From: Orbilia blumenaviensis
Taxonomy: Eukaryota > Ascomycota > Orbiliomycetes > Orbiliales > Orbiliaceae
DNA length: 64,000 nucleotides
Direction: 5' to 3'
NCBI GenBank assembly: GCA_036872755.1
Contig: JAVHNS010000006.1
Coordinates: 1,984,001-2,048,000 of the forward strand
Position 1 is the stretch's first letter. Each line of letters begins with the position of its first letter. Under the pieces are notes generated by a model. That model was not told where the DNA came from, searched no databases, and saw nothing but the letters and a program-made list of their open reading frames with translations. The translations under genes were made by a program, and so were the position numbers. Positions 1 through 10,236 of the stretch are shown here, in pieces.

Positions 1-2
1 TC

Positions 3-611
3 TACGACCCGATAGCAGATATTCCATACGTCTCCGAACCTATCGGGTTAGACCTGGACCTGCCGCGATCTCACCACGTAGCCGGCGAGCTAAAATACCC
101 GGCCGCGGTAACAATGGACGCATTCACCTGCGCAGCCATAAACGGCATCGAAGCTATGAGACATCGTATCCGGCAGGAAGGCGAAACGGATAAAGAACAA
201 GACTGGCGTCTCGCTTCATCCGAGCTATGGAATTTTTTGGAAACGAAAAGAACAATACATTTAAAATACCCAGATCCGAAGGATTTACCGGTGAGGGTTT
301 ATATCAAGCTGACTAAGGAGTTGGATGTGACGAGGAAGATGTTGCCGATGGGGTTGCAGGCTGTGCCTGGGGAGTATTTGCTGCCGGTTGAAGGGGAGGC
401 TGGGGCGGGGTATGCGGAGAGGTGGTGGATTGATACTAAGAGGCCGGGGTTTGATGATTTGAAGATGACGCAGGGGACTCCTAAGCAGGTAAGGAGTCAT
501 AAGGGAAAGGGTACGGAGAAGAAGAAGGATAGGTCTGGCCATAGGTCGGAGCCGGAGCCGAAGCCGAAGCCGGAGTCGGGAATGGGCGGGTATGAGTATT
601 TGAAGAGATAG
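3..611 (+). CDS. 3' end of an unrecognised gene, cut by the window edge
   Basis: The reading frame is open from base 3 to the TAG at 609-611, so the true start lies outside the window; the first in-window ATG (114) is internal because the upstream codons also look coding. About 202 residues are visible. The first part is a mixed alpha/beta-looking sequence with no motif I know. The last 45 or so residues are rich in Lys, Glu, Pro and Ser (EPEPKPKPES) and look disordered. Codon use is GC-rich at the start and becomes G/T-rich towards the end. I do not recognise the family. The next gene downstream begins 2 kb away on the same strand, so neighbours give no clue. Confidence 0.75.
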   Translation, partial: YDPIADIPYVSEPIGLDLDLPRSHHVAGELKYPAAVTMDAFTCAAINGIEAMRHRIRQEGETDKEQDWRLASSELWNFLETKRTIHLKYPDPKDLPVRVYIKLTKELDVTRKMLPMGLQAVPGEYLLPVEGEAGAGYAERWWIDTKRPGFDDLKMTQGTPKQVRSHKGKGTEKKKDRSGHRSEPEPKPKPESGMGGYEYLKR

Positions 612-2397
612 TCAAGATGTAGGTGTATGTATATAGTAGAGGTCTGGGGAGGTGTGTATATATGTTCTACTATTTCTGTTTCTTCTTTTACTTTTGTTTA
701 TGTCTGTTTCGCACTTCAGCTATATATCGGATACATGCGTGTACCCTATCTGGGATGTTCTAGTGTAAAAAAAAAGCATCGACATCTTGTACCATTTACT
801 TTTGTGGGGTATACTTGTGCCCTGTGTTTATTGACGGCGCCCTCTCGGAAATTGTACAACTACGATGATATCATCACCGTCTTAAACATTACTAAAATAA
901 TAATATCCTCCGAGAATAGTATAACAATTTAACTGTTCAATATAGATCTGGGCCAGATGATACCATGGAATATAAATCCTAAGATGTTTCTCAGTATCTC
1001 GATATATATTTCGAAATTAAGAAGGGGGAAGGAGGGGGGGGCGAGAAACAAAATGCGAAGAAACGAAAGCCGGAATTCCGGCGTGCATGATTGGTATCCC
1101 TTCCCGATAGCCCTTTTAATACTAATATTGATATTTACAGATTAGAACAGTGTCACCATGAACACATACCTAGCTACGCGGCCAATACATCTAGATAGTT
1201 AGCCTTAGCTTAGGCTGACACCAAAAAAAAGGTATACCATACGCATCCCCCTCCGGCGGCACCGAGCAGCTGTAGCGGTCTAGCTTGTGGTATTTTTGGC
1301 CCTTAAATGTCACACTCCGAAACGTGTTGCATCCTACAAAAAAAATCCCGGATATCAAAGATAAAATAAAAAGGCTAGTAAAAAAAAAATCACAAGGCCA
1401 AGGGCACGATCGATAAAACCAAAGCTTCAGAAACAAACAAACAAAAAAAGAGTTAGTGCAGTACATAACTCGGAATACCGGCACTTCCCTGGGTGGCAGT
1501 GCCGCACCTTTTTATATATATACCAGCCGGCTTTTTTCAGACGGATTTTGTTTCTTTTAAGGCTCCGGTTTCTAGTGGATTATTACCTTTTATAATGATA
1601 AATAGTTTTATTATTGATGCCGCAGAATGGCGATAGTTATCGTAATAATGGTGATAGTACTTTCTTATTAAGATAGATCTAGCTAATTCCTCTGCTTGAG
1701 GGATCTAAGGAAAAGAGCTGGTGAAGATTATCCAGGAGATCGGAAACCCCAGAACCTAAGCTACAGCGACGTGCGTACATACGTGCGCCACAGACGTCCC
1801 GTTTTCATAGCTGGGCGTCTAGCTATGCAATAGTAAACGAAACAAATACTGCTAAATAAAAAAAAAAAACATTCCTTTTTGTTCTCCCTGTGTTATATAA
1901 CATATGCGTTCGCACTTTCTTCCAGATAGAGTAATTCCATGCGATCAATTATACTATGTTTGGTTTAGCGTTATCCTGAAATTACTCCAAGGGGTAAAAC
2001 CAAGGGGACTCCCACCGTTTCGGCAGCGGTTCCGAGGAAAAAAACAACAGTACTTTAAGGCTAAGCTCAGCCAACCCTTAGTGTGGTGTTATGCACGCCT
2101 TATGCAGTGTAGGGAAAGGTGTACCTATGTGACAGGTTTTGAACTAGTTTTACTTTTTTTCTTTTCTTCAGGTTTGTTTCGGATTCTTTTTTTTGGCTTT
2201 GGCTTTGGCTTTTGAGACCAGACGAGTTCATACATGGGATTGCATTTTGGTGTTCGACCAAAAAGATCGTGGAAGTTTTAGTGGAGGTGATGGTGAGGCT
2301 CGCGGAGAAGTTGTGAGCCGTAGCATGGCGGGATATTATCGAGGTTTTTTATTGTATAGTAGCTAGTAAGTAGATTGGCATTGGAAGTTTTTGGTGT
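612..2397. other. Intergenic spacer
   Basis: About 1.8 kb with no supported gene. It is AT-leaning, with A/T homopolymer runs and many in-frame stops in all frames; the open stretches at 627-932, 957-1145 and 1904-2215 have no coding character. It holds the 3' region of the upstream gene and the promoter of the Egh16-like gene. Confidence 0.6.
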
Positions 2398-2405
2398 TAT
2401 AAAAG
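2398..2405 (+). promoter_or_regulatory. Candidate TATA box of the Egh16-like gene
   Basis: TATAAAAG lies 256 bases upstream of the ATG at 2661. It is followed by a C/T-rich stretch (about 2450-2560) typical of fungal transcription start regions. Sequence match only. Confidence 0.4.
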
Positions 2406-2660
2406 AACCTGTCGTCGCCACGATATGTACATTTTTCTGGATCATCAAGCAAGCCTTCGATCTTCAGCTCACTCACTCCACTTTCCTTTCTTAATTTGCT
2501 ATTTTTCTATTATTATTGCCCTGGTGGCATTCTCTTTCTTCAACTCCGTCTAATCGCATTCTTTACGATCTTTTTTATCTCTACAATAATAACCCCCCAA
2601 ACCTTCTTCATATCCAAAAACCCACGTATCTATTACTATCAAAAGAAAAAAAAGAACAAG

Positions 2661-4021
2661 ATGCACTCCAAACTCCTCCTAACCGCCCTCCTCTCCCTAA
2701 TCCCCACCATAACAGCCCACTGCGTCATAACCGTCGCCGTGGGCAATGAAGGCGGCCCCATCGGCGCCGCGCTAGGAATGGACCCATCCATCCCTCGAAC
2801 GGGGACAGGCCTCACCCCGTTCCAACAGGACACCACGATCTTTGCGAACCAACGGACCGTCCCCGCCGCGAAAGGCTGCGGTCGTACCCCCAAGGGTGGA
2901 CAGAACAAAGTCGCCGAGCAGATGTTGGCTATGGCGAAGGCTGGGAAGATACCGCAGGTTAGACAGGGTGGTGAGATTCGGTTTACTGTAAGTTCTTCCT
3001 CCTCCTCCTCCTCCTCCTAAAAATAACATAAAAAGAAAAAGAGAAATACTAAAACCTCAGAAAGTTACACCAAGTAAACGCCGACGGCGCCGGCCCCTTC
3101 ATCTGCATGCTCGACACCACAGGCACAGCCCAAAGCTTCATAGCCATGGAAGTATCCCAGCAGGTAGCCGGAACAGGCGGTAACAATGCCGCCCGGGAGG
3201 CCAGTAAGAACGCCTTGTTCGCGAAGTTCCCCGCGAACGTCCAGTGCACCGGTGAAGCCGATGGTATGAAGAATATCTGCATGGTGAGGTGTCAGAATAA
3301 CTCCGGGAATGGACCCTTCGGTGGGTGTGTTCCTGTGCAGGTTGTGCAGACTGTGGGTGCGCCGGAGAATACGGCGAGACCAGTGCCGGAGAATGCGCAG
3401 GGCGGGAATAATAATAATAACAATAATAACAACAATGGGAACAATGGGAACAACGGCAATAATAACGGCAACAATAACGGAAATAATAACAATAACAATA
3501 ACAACAATAACAATAACGGCAATGGCAATGGCAATGGGAACAACAACGGCAACAATGGTGGCAATAACAATAACAATAACAATAACGGTGGTAATAACGG
3601 AAATAACAATAACAATAACAACGGCGGCAACTTCAACAACGGAAACAACGGCGGAAACAACAATGGAAACAACGGTGGAAATAACAACGGAAACAATAAC
3701 GGCAACGGAAACTTCAACAACGGCAACAACAACAATGGTAACAATAACGGAGGAAACTTCAACAATGGAAACAACAATGGCAATAATAACGGAGGAAACA
3801 ATAACAACGGGAACAATAACGGGAACAACGGTGGAAACTTCAACAATGGCAATAACAATGGCAACAACAACGGTGGGAACTTTGATAACGGCAATAACAA
3901 TGGCGGGAACTTCAACAACGGCAATGGTAATGGCAATGGCAATGGAAACGGAAACGGAAACACCGGCAACAAGGCCAAGCGATCTGAGATGTCCTACATC
4001 CGCAAGCGCTGGTTCCAGTAG
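2661..4021 (+). CDS. Secreted Egh16/Gas1 (DUF3129)-family protein with long Asn/Gly tail
   Basis: Two exons: 2661-2987 and 3065-4021; GTAAGT donor at 2988 and the AG at 3063-3064 as acceptor, chosen because it alone restores the frame into LHQVNADGAGPF. The product is 427 residues. Residues 1-19 are a signal peptide; cleavage before His20 gives a mature N-terminus HCVITVAVG. The body has the family hallmarks (GCGRTP, HQVNADGAGPF, an even set of cysteines). From about residue 222 to 411 it is almost only Asn and Gly, with periodic Phe (NFNNGN), and ends in a basic tail (KRSEMSYIRKRWFQ). Members of this family (Gas1/Mas1 of Magnaporthe, Egh16 of Blumeria) are expressed in infection structures and expanded in some pathogenic and nematode-trapping fungi; the biochemical role is unsettled. 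A free N-terminal His recalls copper-binding LPMO-like proteins, which is inference. Family call is strong; function here is unknown. Confidence 0.88.
3401..3969 (+). repeat. Low-complexity AAY/GGN coding repeat (Asn/Gly tail)
   Basis: About 570 bases of AAT/AAC and GGN codons encode the Asn/Gly tail of the Egh16-like protein. Codon choice is mixed (AAT and AAC; GGA, GGC, GGT, GGG), so it is not a pure DNA microsatellite, which suggests selection or age at protein level. The antisense frames read as long Val/Ile or Leu/Pro proteins and are artefacts. Confidence 0.9.
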
Positions 4022-4837
4022 AAGTCTCTGCTCGATCAAACATCTCATACCATCTACCTCACCATCTATAATTTGATTTCCTGTCCTATTTAACGATTTT
4101 GAATATTTTTTTGTACTTGCACTTGTTATTCCGTTTCGATATCCTTTGTCATTCTGTCCTGTCTTTTTATTTTGATATCCGCATAGCATTTGCATAGCGA
4201 TACTGGAGTTTGACTTTTTCGATTGCTTGCTTCTGGAAGACGGAGAAGAAGAGAGAAAAACAATATAAATATATTTATATCTAAAACCAAGAACTCGATG
4301 CACTGAATAATTTCTTATAACCATCTTTGCTACATTGTAAAACCGTGAATTCAAAGGCAAGAAGCAGACTATACGTTTTAGATTGGGGAAAGACAAAAGT
4401 GCGTTGACCCTGTTGTACTTTCCCAAAATGGCTCTGGTTGGTCAATTTCACATAGATCCAAATACGGGAAGTGTTGCAGGTCAAACGATCTCAACACATC
4501 CTATATAACATAATCCTTGCCAGACCCAAGACCTGGGGGAGGCGACCCAAAGAGACTCGATATATCAAATTCGAGACCCCGACAGCTTTAGCTTCAGCTT
4601 ACAATACCATAACATACACCCTCAACAGCACACACGTCCAGTAATCTCGAGAGTATACGCCAGATATATATACGTGCATACCACCACCACCACCACCACT
4701 CCGAAAAAAAATAGTATCTTCAACGTCAAATATCACCTACCCAAAAAAACCGTCAAAAAAAGTGAAGCTCTTGCTAGAAGCTAGGTAGCTTGCGCCGCCT
4801 GCAAAAAAAAAGCTAACTGCGATATCGATAATCTACC
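4022..4837. other. Intergenic spacer with CAC microsatellite
   Basis: About 0.8 kb: 3' region of the Egh16-like gene and 5' region of the CHY zinc-finger gene. A short (CAC)n run lies at about 4681-4699. No gene seen. Confidence 0.55.
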
Positions 4838-5498
4838 ATGTGGTTCGTAACAGCCAATATCCTTTCAGTTTTTCCTACAAGTAATACTAACGACGGTTAA
4901 TAATACCATCACTCACAGTAAACACGTCTTAAACGCACAAGTTCAAATCCGCTCGCCCTGCTGTACTCCTCCTCCTCCTCCCTAAACACCTCCCCCCCAA
5001 ACCCAAACCCCCACGTGGGCTTTAACCAAAAAAAACAAAAAACTTATATCTATCCCTCCCATTCCTTTCACCAGGCCGCAAATGGTTCGACTGCCCGGAC
5101 TGCCACGCCGAAACCGAAACCCATCCGCTGCTGAAATCCGCCGAAATAACACTCATCTGCAAGAAATGCAAAAAGGCGTTCAGGAAGGACTCGAGAGAGT
5201 TCGAGGAGGCGGATGAGTACTGTCCGCATTGTGATAACCACTACGTTTTGGAGGCGAAGACGCCCAAGGCGGCGTTAAGGGTCGAGAGTGAGGATGTTAG
5301 GATGGATAATCGGTGCGTTTACCCTTATATATCTTTTTCTTTCTTTTTATATAATATTTTCAGGTGGGAGACTAATTTGGCACGTTTTATTATTATTTTG
5401 GTGGGAGGGGGTATAGGTTTATTAAGGATGATAGGTTGAAGGATTTTGATGACAGCGATCTGTTTGATGTTGCCGAGACGGCGGATAGGCTGGGGTAG
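4838..5498 (+). CDS. Small CHY-type zinc-finger protein
   Basis: Four exons: 4838-4842 (only ATGTG), 4919-4962, 5075-5312 and 5417-5498, giving 122 residues. The joined start reads MCKHVLNAQVQIRSPCC, then RKWFDCPDCHAE, CKKCKKAFRKD, EYCPHCDNHYVLEAKTPKAAL and a short acidic end. Paired C-x2-C motifs and CxH residues bind zinc in the CHY family (yeast relative Hot13, which works on small Tim proteins in mitochondria). Short fungal CHY proteins starting MCKHxLNAQV are what I remember for Pezizomycotina, which supports the 5-base first exon; intron 1 has a TACTAAC branch point but a weak GTTCGT donor. The neighbouring proteasome gene converges from the other strand, 267 bases away. The family is fairly sure; the exact role is not. 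Confidence 0.82.
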
Positions 5499-5765
5499 CT
5501 TTCCTCACTGTATAGTGAATACCTATTTATATATATATATAGGGTACCACCTGCATCTACATGTTCTTTAAGCGGCTCCATACTGGCGTTTTCCCTCCCT
5601 CCTTCCCTCCTCACGGATCTAATACATACGCGCATACTTTAAAAAAAAAAGTCCCTTGGTATTCAATTCATAGATGGTCTATCTATCTTATGATTATCGA
5701 TCTACGAATCATCTTCTTTTTTGTTTCTACATTAGAAGGAAGTAGAAGGATAAGAAGAAGAGGAA

Positions 5766-7088
5766 CTATGATCCCGTAACTCCCGAGGAGCCACCGATGG
5801 GTGTGCTGGTGCCTGTGGCGGCAGATGCGGAAGCACCGCCCCGTCCTCCCTTCTTCTTTGCCGCCTCGGCGGCCTTTTCGGTCTCGATGTCCTTGACGTA
5901 ACCTTCTATCGTTTCGGCTTCCAGGTACTAGTTTTAGGGGGAGTAGTTAGTATGTCATTGTACGAAAGTGCGAGGATGTGGAATGATTGGGGGGGATGAA
6001 AGTACCTCGATCTTCTTGCCCGGCGCCATGATTGCGATTTCAATATTCTTGGCGCCGGTCTGCACGACCTCCAGTAACGACTTGACAGTGAGCTTGATCG
6101 TCTCCTCGCGGTCCATTTCCTCCTTGAAGTTTCTCTCCAGGAACTCTCGCACGGTCTTGCTCGATCGTCCGATGGCGTTCGCCTTCCTATTTTTTGTATA
6201 AAAAATCTAGTCAGTATATATGAAACAAGTTGCATGGGGGGTGGGGAAAGAGGAAGAAGAAGTCGCACCAAGCAGAATAGATCCCCGACGGCTCAGTCTG
6301 ATATAACCTCGGCGTATCATCCTTCGGATCAAACCCAATGATCAAAGTACTGATCCCAAACGGCCTAACCCCACCGCTCTGCGTATACTTCTGCTGCACA
6401 CCGGCCACATATTTGGTAATATACTCGATAGTAACTGGATCCTCCACCGTCAACCTGTGAGATTGCGCTTCAACGCGAGCTTTGTCGATTAAGATTCTTG
6501 CGTCGGCGTTCAAGCCGGCGAAGGCGAGACAGACGTGCTGGTCGACCAGACCGATCTTGGAGGGGGTTATGCGGGTGTCTTGGAGTTTTACGGCGGAACG
6601 CTTTTCGCAGCCGAGGACGGCGATGGATTTGCCTTTTACGCCGACGGCGCAGGTGCCTGTTTATTTTATTGAAGAGAGTAGAAGATGGTTAGAATATTGA
6701 TAAAACTATGTATGGTGGGGTTTGGTTGGTTGGTTGGTCGGTTGAGGGGCGATTGACGCGTAATAAGAAGGGTTATCTACCTCGCTTGACGGCTTCAAGG
6801 GCATATTCGACTTGGAAGACGTGACCGTCGGGACTAGATTATTTTAATCGATTGGGTCCTTTGGTTACTATAGACCTTTTTCGAGAGAGAGAGAAAGTTT
6901 AAAGCGACGGGTTGTATGATTGGGTACCTGAAGACTGAGCTTGAATGTTAGCTGGGATAACGAAAGCTTATAGTGATTTTTTTTTTTGGATATAGATAGC
7001 TATGTTGGTAGCTGTTGGATAGCTACTAATACTATGAATACTGCTGCTGGTACATACCTGAAAGAGCACGATCGTAGGAACCGGCCAT
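5766..7088 (-). CDS. PRE6: 20S proteasome subunit alpha-4
   Basis: Six exons on the minus strand: 7088-7058, 6934-6928 (7 bases), 6833-6781, 6656-6269, 6186-6006, 5927-5766; 273 residues. The spliced start reads [20 protein letters not shown], the alpha-type N-terminal signature (YDRxLSxFSPDGxxxQVEYA) that forms the gate of the 20S ring. Later blocks [48 protein letters not shown] and VREFLERNF are diagnostic for alpha-4 (yeast Pre6, human PSMA7). It is a non-catalytic subunit of the core particle in nucleus and cytosol. The C-terminus after KIE ends in a Gly/Ser/Ala/Thr-rich tail of about 27 residues. The 7-base exon is required to rebuild VFS across three exons. Very secure. Confidence 0.95.
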
Positions 7089-7971
7089 GGTGGAGGATGT
7101 GAAGATTCGAAGAAGATGAGAGAGGCCGAAAGGTACTAGGATTCGTAGGGACTATTCGAGGATATAGAAGGAGGGAGGGGTCTGTGGAGATGGCGGCGTG
7201 GATGGAATAGGTAGAGTAACAGAGGGAGGGCTGCGTAATGAGGAGCGTCGTGGGACAGGTCCACCAAAGCTCACCCACCCAAGAGAGCTCTGTATTGGCG
7301 TGTTGGCGTGTTGGCCAGCCGGTCCGTTTGTCTGCCAAGATATTTAACAGTGGCGTCTATTACACACGCGCGTGTAATTCGAGACCCTTCGTATCTGTAT
7401 TACGTAATCAGAAGACATGTACCTTGCATTGGCAATTGGATTGGCCATAGCATAGGTAGTATAAATTGATTTTAAGGAGATCTTTGCATCTATAACAAAA
7501 ATGACAATAATAAAAACTTTTTTATTACCTATTTACTACCAAGCTAAATCTGGAATTAAATTAAATAAATCTCAGTATGGGCCAGACTCTTTTCCCCGCT
7601 CGAAGAAAACGACATGCTACAGTACAAGAAGTAGAAAGCATGGACTCGACATATGTTGATGCGGCGACTGGTTATACGTAGCAGGCTAGTAGTAGCTGAG
7701 TTTATCAGCTATTAGGACCTCCCTAATAGGCTAGTTTATCAACTAGTAGTCCCCTAAAGACTATCTTACAGCCTGATGATATATATTCCATTTAATATCA
7801 AATACTATCAAGCCTTCAATACAAACTCTTAAACGAAGTCCAAACAAAAACAGTCTTTTAACAAAACCAAAACAAAACTCAGCCCATATCAAGCCCCAAT
7901 TATACCTCTCCAATTTTAGCAAGCCAACCGAATAAGATCCCTCAGTAAGAAGAACTAGATTTTTTGAGGGC
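7089..7971. other. Intergenic spacer
   Basis: 5' region of the proteasome gene (to about 7.4 kb), then AT-rich sequence without open frames. The 3' region of the next minus-strand gene begins near 7.8 kb. No conserved proteasome-box match recognised. Confidence 0.5.
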
Positions 7972-9045
7972 TTATTTAGGTACTGCGAAAAATATATTCG
8001 AAGTCATTTCTTGTATCAAGTTTAGTCTCGGTACCGGACGCTGTTGACCATAATTGTGTACCAAGTCTAGTCTCGGTTTCGGACGCTGTTGACCATAATT
8101 GTGTACCAAGTCTAGTCTCGGTTTCGGACGCTGTTGACCATAATTGTGTATCAAGTCTAGTCTCGGTCCCAGAAGCAGTTGACCACAACTGTGTATCAAG
8201 TCTACCGGGGTGCAGTATTCATCCTCATCCCCTCCGCTGCCAATCGCAGTTCCGACTAGGTTCATTTCTCCACCGATAGAATTAGTTGTCTCGTTAGATA
8301 TTCTTATAGCCTGGAAAGCTAAAAGGAGGTCAATTGGCAGTTCGCCGCTTTCACCCAGCTCGTAGGTTTTGCCGTCCATCATCATGTATTTTCTTGGTAT
8401 TGGCGTCCCCGATGTTGTTTCATCTCCGCGCATATGCTGATGCACTGACCCTTGAATGGCCATGAGTCCTGTTATGAGGTATATTGGGGTTTCAGATTCG
8501 AGGTCATGCTGAATTTTCTTCATACGATCTTCCAGATACGGAATATGTTCGGCCACTTTGCCTAGATCCAATCTTTTCGTTTCAACAGGAAGTGGGCTAT
8601 AACGGATATGAATAGTTGATCAGCTCAAAGCCTAAGACAAAACGAAAATCATGAAAAATTGGTAAAAGGCATCATAGCTACAGCCAAAGTAGTAAGATAG
8701 TGAAAACAGCAAGTGACGTCAATAGGACTTTTTAAAAATTGTGCAAGAAGTATATTGGAGTGTGATTGAGTATTCATACTGGATTTTATCAGAACGGCTG
8801 GCCAAGTGAAGTCTGAGATCGCCCACAAGATTCTTCGTCGAAGGTGACCTTTCACCTGATTTCTTTAGAGCTAGGGTTTTATGTAACCTTTCAATTTTTA
8901 TATCATCTGGTAGAGGTTTGCCCTCAAGGATGTTTATTGGATTACTAAGTGACGTGGTAACATGGCCAAGCTGGATAGGCGTGTCGAAGGATGAAGGGAC
9001 CAAAATGAAGGCGGATTGCTGACTAGCTCTGAGAACGGTCTCCAT
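7972..9045 (-). CDS. Unrecognised protein, possibly gasdermin/RCD-1-like, with 15-residue C-terminal repeats
   Basis: Model of two exons, 9045-8780 and 8596-7972 (GTATGA donor, TTATAG acceptor, phase kept), giving 296 residues. The ATG at 9045 is the first in a frame that stays open upstream to about 9147, so an earlier exon is possible. N-terminal block: AFILVPSSFDTPIQLGHVTT. Middle: ETPIYLITGLMAIQG, followed by LPIDLLLAFQAIRI. The xYxxTGxxxxxG strand and the following LLLAFxxxRI resemble, from memory, fungal gasdermin-like (RCD-1/HET-Q1) pore-forming cell-death proteins; this is weak and unverified. The last 65 residues are about four copies of a 15-residue unit (LDLVHNYGQQRPKPR) from a 45-bp minisatellite. 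It sits alone in an accessory stretch. It could equally be another lineage-specific family. Confidence 0.55.
8011..8205 (-). repeat. 45-bp minisatellite, 4.3 copies
   Basis: Copies at 8011-8055, 8056-8100, 8101-8145 and 8146-8190, then a 15-base partial copy. Copies 2 and 3 are identical; copies 1 and 4 differ at a few bases. The unit contains TCTAGTCTCGGT and ends with an ATAATT-like block. The period is a multiple of three and the unit encodes 15 residues per copy in the gene's frame. A related sequence occurs at 42426-42470. Confidence 0.9.
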
Positions 9046-10236
9046 GTTGGGCCTCGGACAGGGACGTGAATAGGTAAGGTTGTACGATGACTGAGTAGTT
9101 GGATAGGGCGGCTTTACTGGAGCAGGAGTTTCCGAAAACTTTGCCACTGTGGTGGAGGAGAGTGGCTAGCAGAAGAGAATGGCTAGTGCAGTGCAATTAC
9201 GAGTAGCTCGGAGGTTTATTGCCTGATGATATGTGTAGACAGTTTTGGAACACGGCAAATAAAAGGTATTTCCCCCGACGCCGGGTTTGAGAAGTAGAAT
9301 TATACATTCGATGTAACATGTGTATACTTATGCACGAGGCTATGTGAGGTATTTACATTGTATGTGTAATAGTATATAGGCCTCTAGGCTCTGAGGCCCC
9401 GGGCCCCGTAACACTATAGTAATTATTACCTGTGTATATAAACTCCCGGCCCCCAGGGCCCTCTAATAGAACCACCTATTATATTATACTCCGAGCCAGC
9501 CTACAGTATGTGATGCATTATACTGCCAGCTGAGACCTGCCCAAAACTACGCACGAGGCTATGTGGGGTATACCCAAGCATCGAGCAAACGTCGTGATCA
9601 GCTCTAATACCCATCTTCGAATCCTCATCTCATAAACCAGCCTGCACACTTATCCCCCTCCCCCTATCGAGCTATCCCTATTCCTCGCCTAGTTACTCAG
9701 TCCTTTTCCTAGGTGGCCTCCGCTCCAACAGTACGTCTTTTACGCTATTAACGAATCTGTACGTTGCGGGCAAAAGAACTCCGTGTTTTGTCACTAAACT
9801 TATACTTATATCTGACGATAGACTCGACAAGATCGTTCATCTCCTTAAAAATTGCGAACGCGGAGAACAAATCAACGTTAAATTATCACAGCGTTTCCTT
9901 TATACGTTGATCTCGATAACAGGCTCAACTACTCTCTCAGCGATAGCGATTCGGAACTGTTAAGCCAAAAGGCTGTCCGCGTTATCTACATCTATACCTG
10001 AACCGATCTCCACTATATGCCTGACAGGAACCTCCTAGGATTAGGGTCGGACCAAATGAGCGTCATTCGTTTCAATTTCAGGGTCCCGATATCATTTCGT
10101 ACGAGGTCAACTTGACTCCTATCCACACACCACAGCCAAGTGGATAATGCAATTAAGAGCTGGAGACGGGGAGCCACCTGAGGCAACAACAATTGTCGAC
10201 TCCGAGATCCGAGTCGAGTAAACCTGATGATCGCAC
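9046..10236. other. Gene-poor stretch with a spaced 21-bp direct repeat
   Basis: No supported gene. A near-identical 21-bp sequence, GCACGAGGCTATGTG(A/G)GGTAT, occurs at 9332-9352 and 9551-9571; between them are GGGCCC/GGCCC-rich palindromic blocks and a TATATAAA. This could be a small solo LTR or miniature element, but I cannot define its ends. From 9.6 to 10.2 kb the composition is coding-like yet broken by stops in every frame, suggesting a relic. Confidence 0.4.

Noticed and set aside
3065..4426. Minus-strand open frame of 453 codons, rich in Val and Ile
   Set aside because: It is the antisense of the Asn/Gly codon repeat (AAY read backwards gives Val/Ile/Leu), lies over a well-supported gene and has no natural start or domain.
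7976..8188. Alternative frame of the 45-bp repeat (WSTASETETRLGTQ)
   Set aside because: Any period divisible by three gives open frames on several phases; the frame continuous with the upstream exon is preferred.
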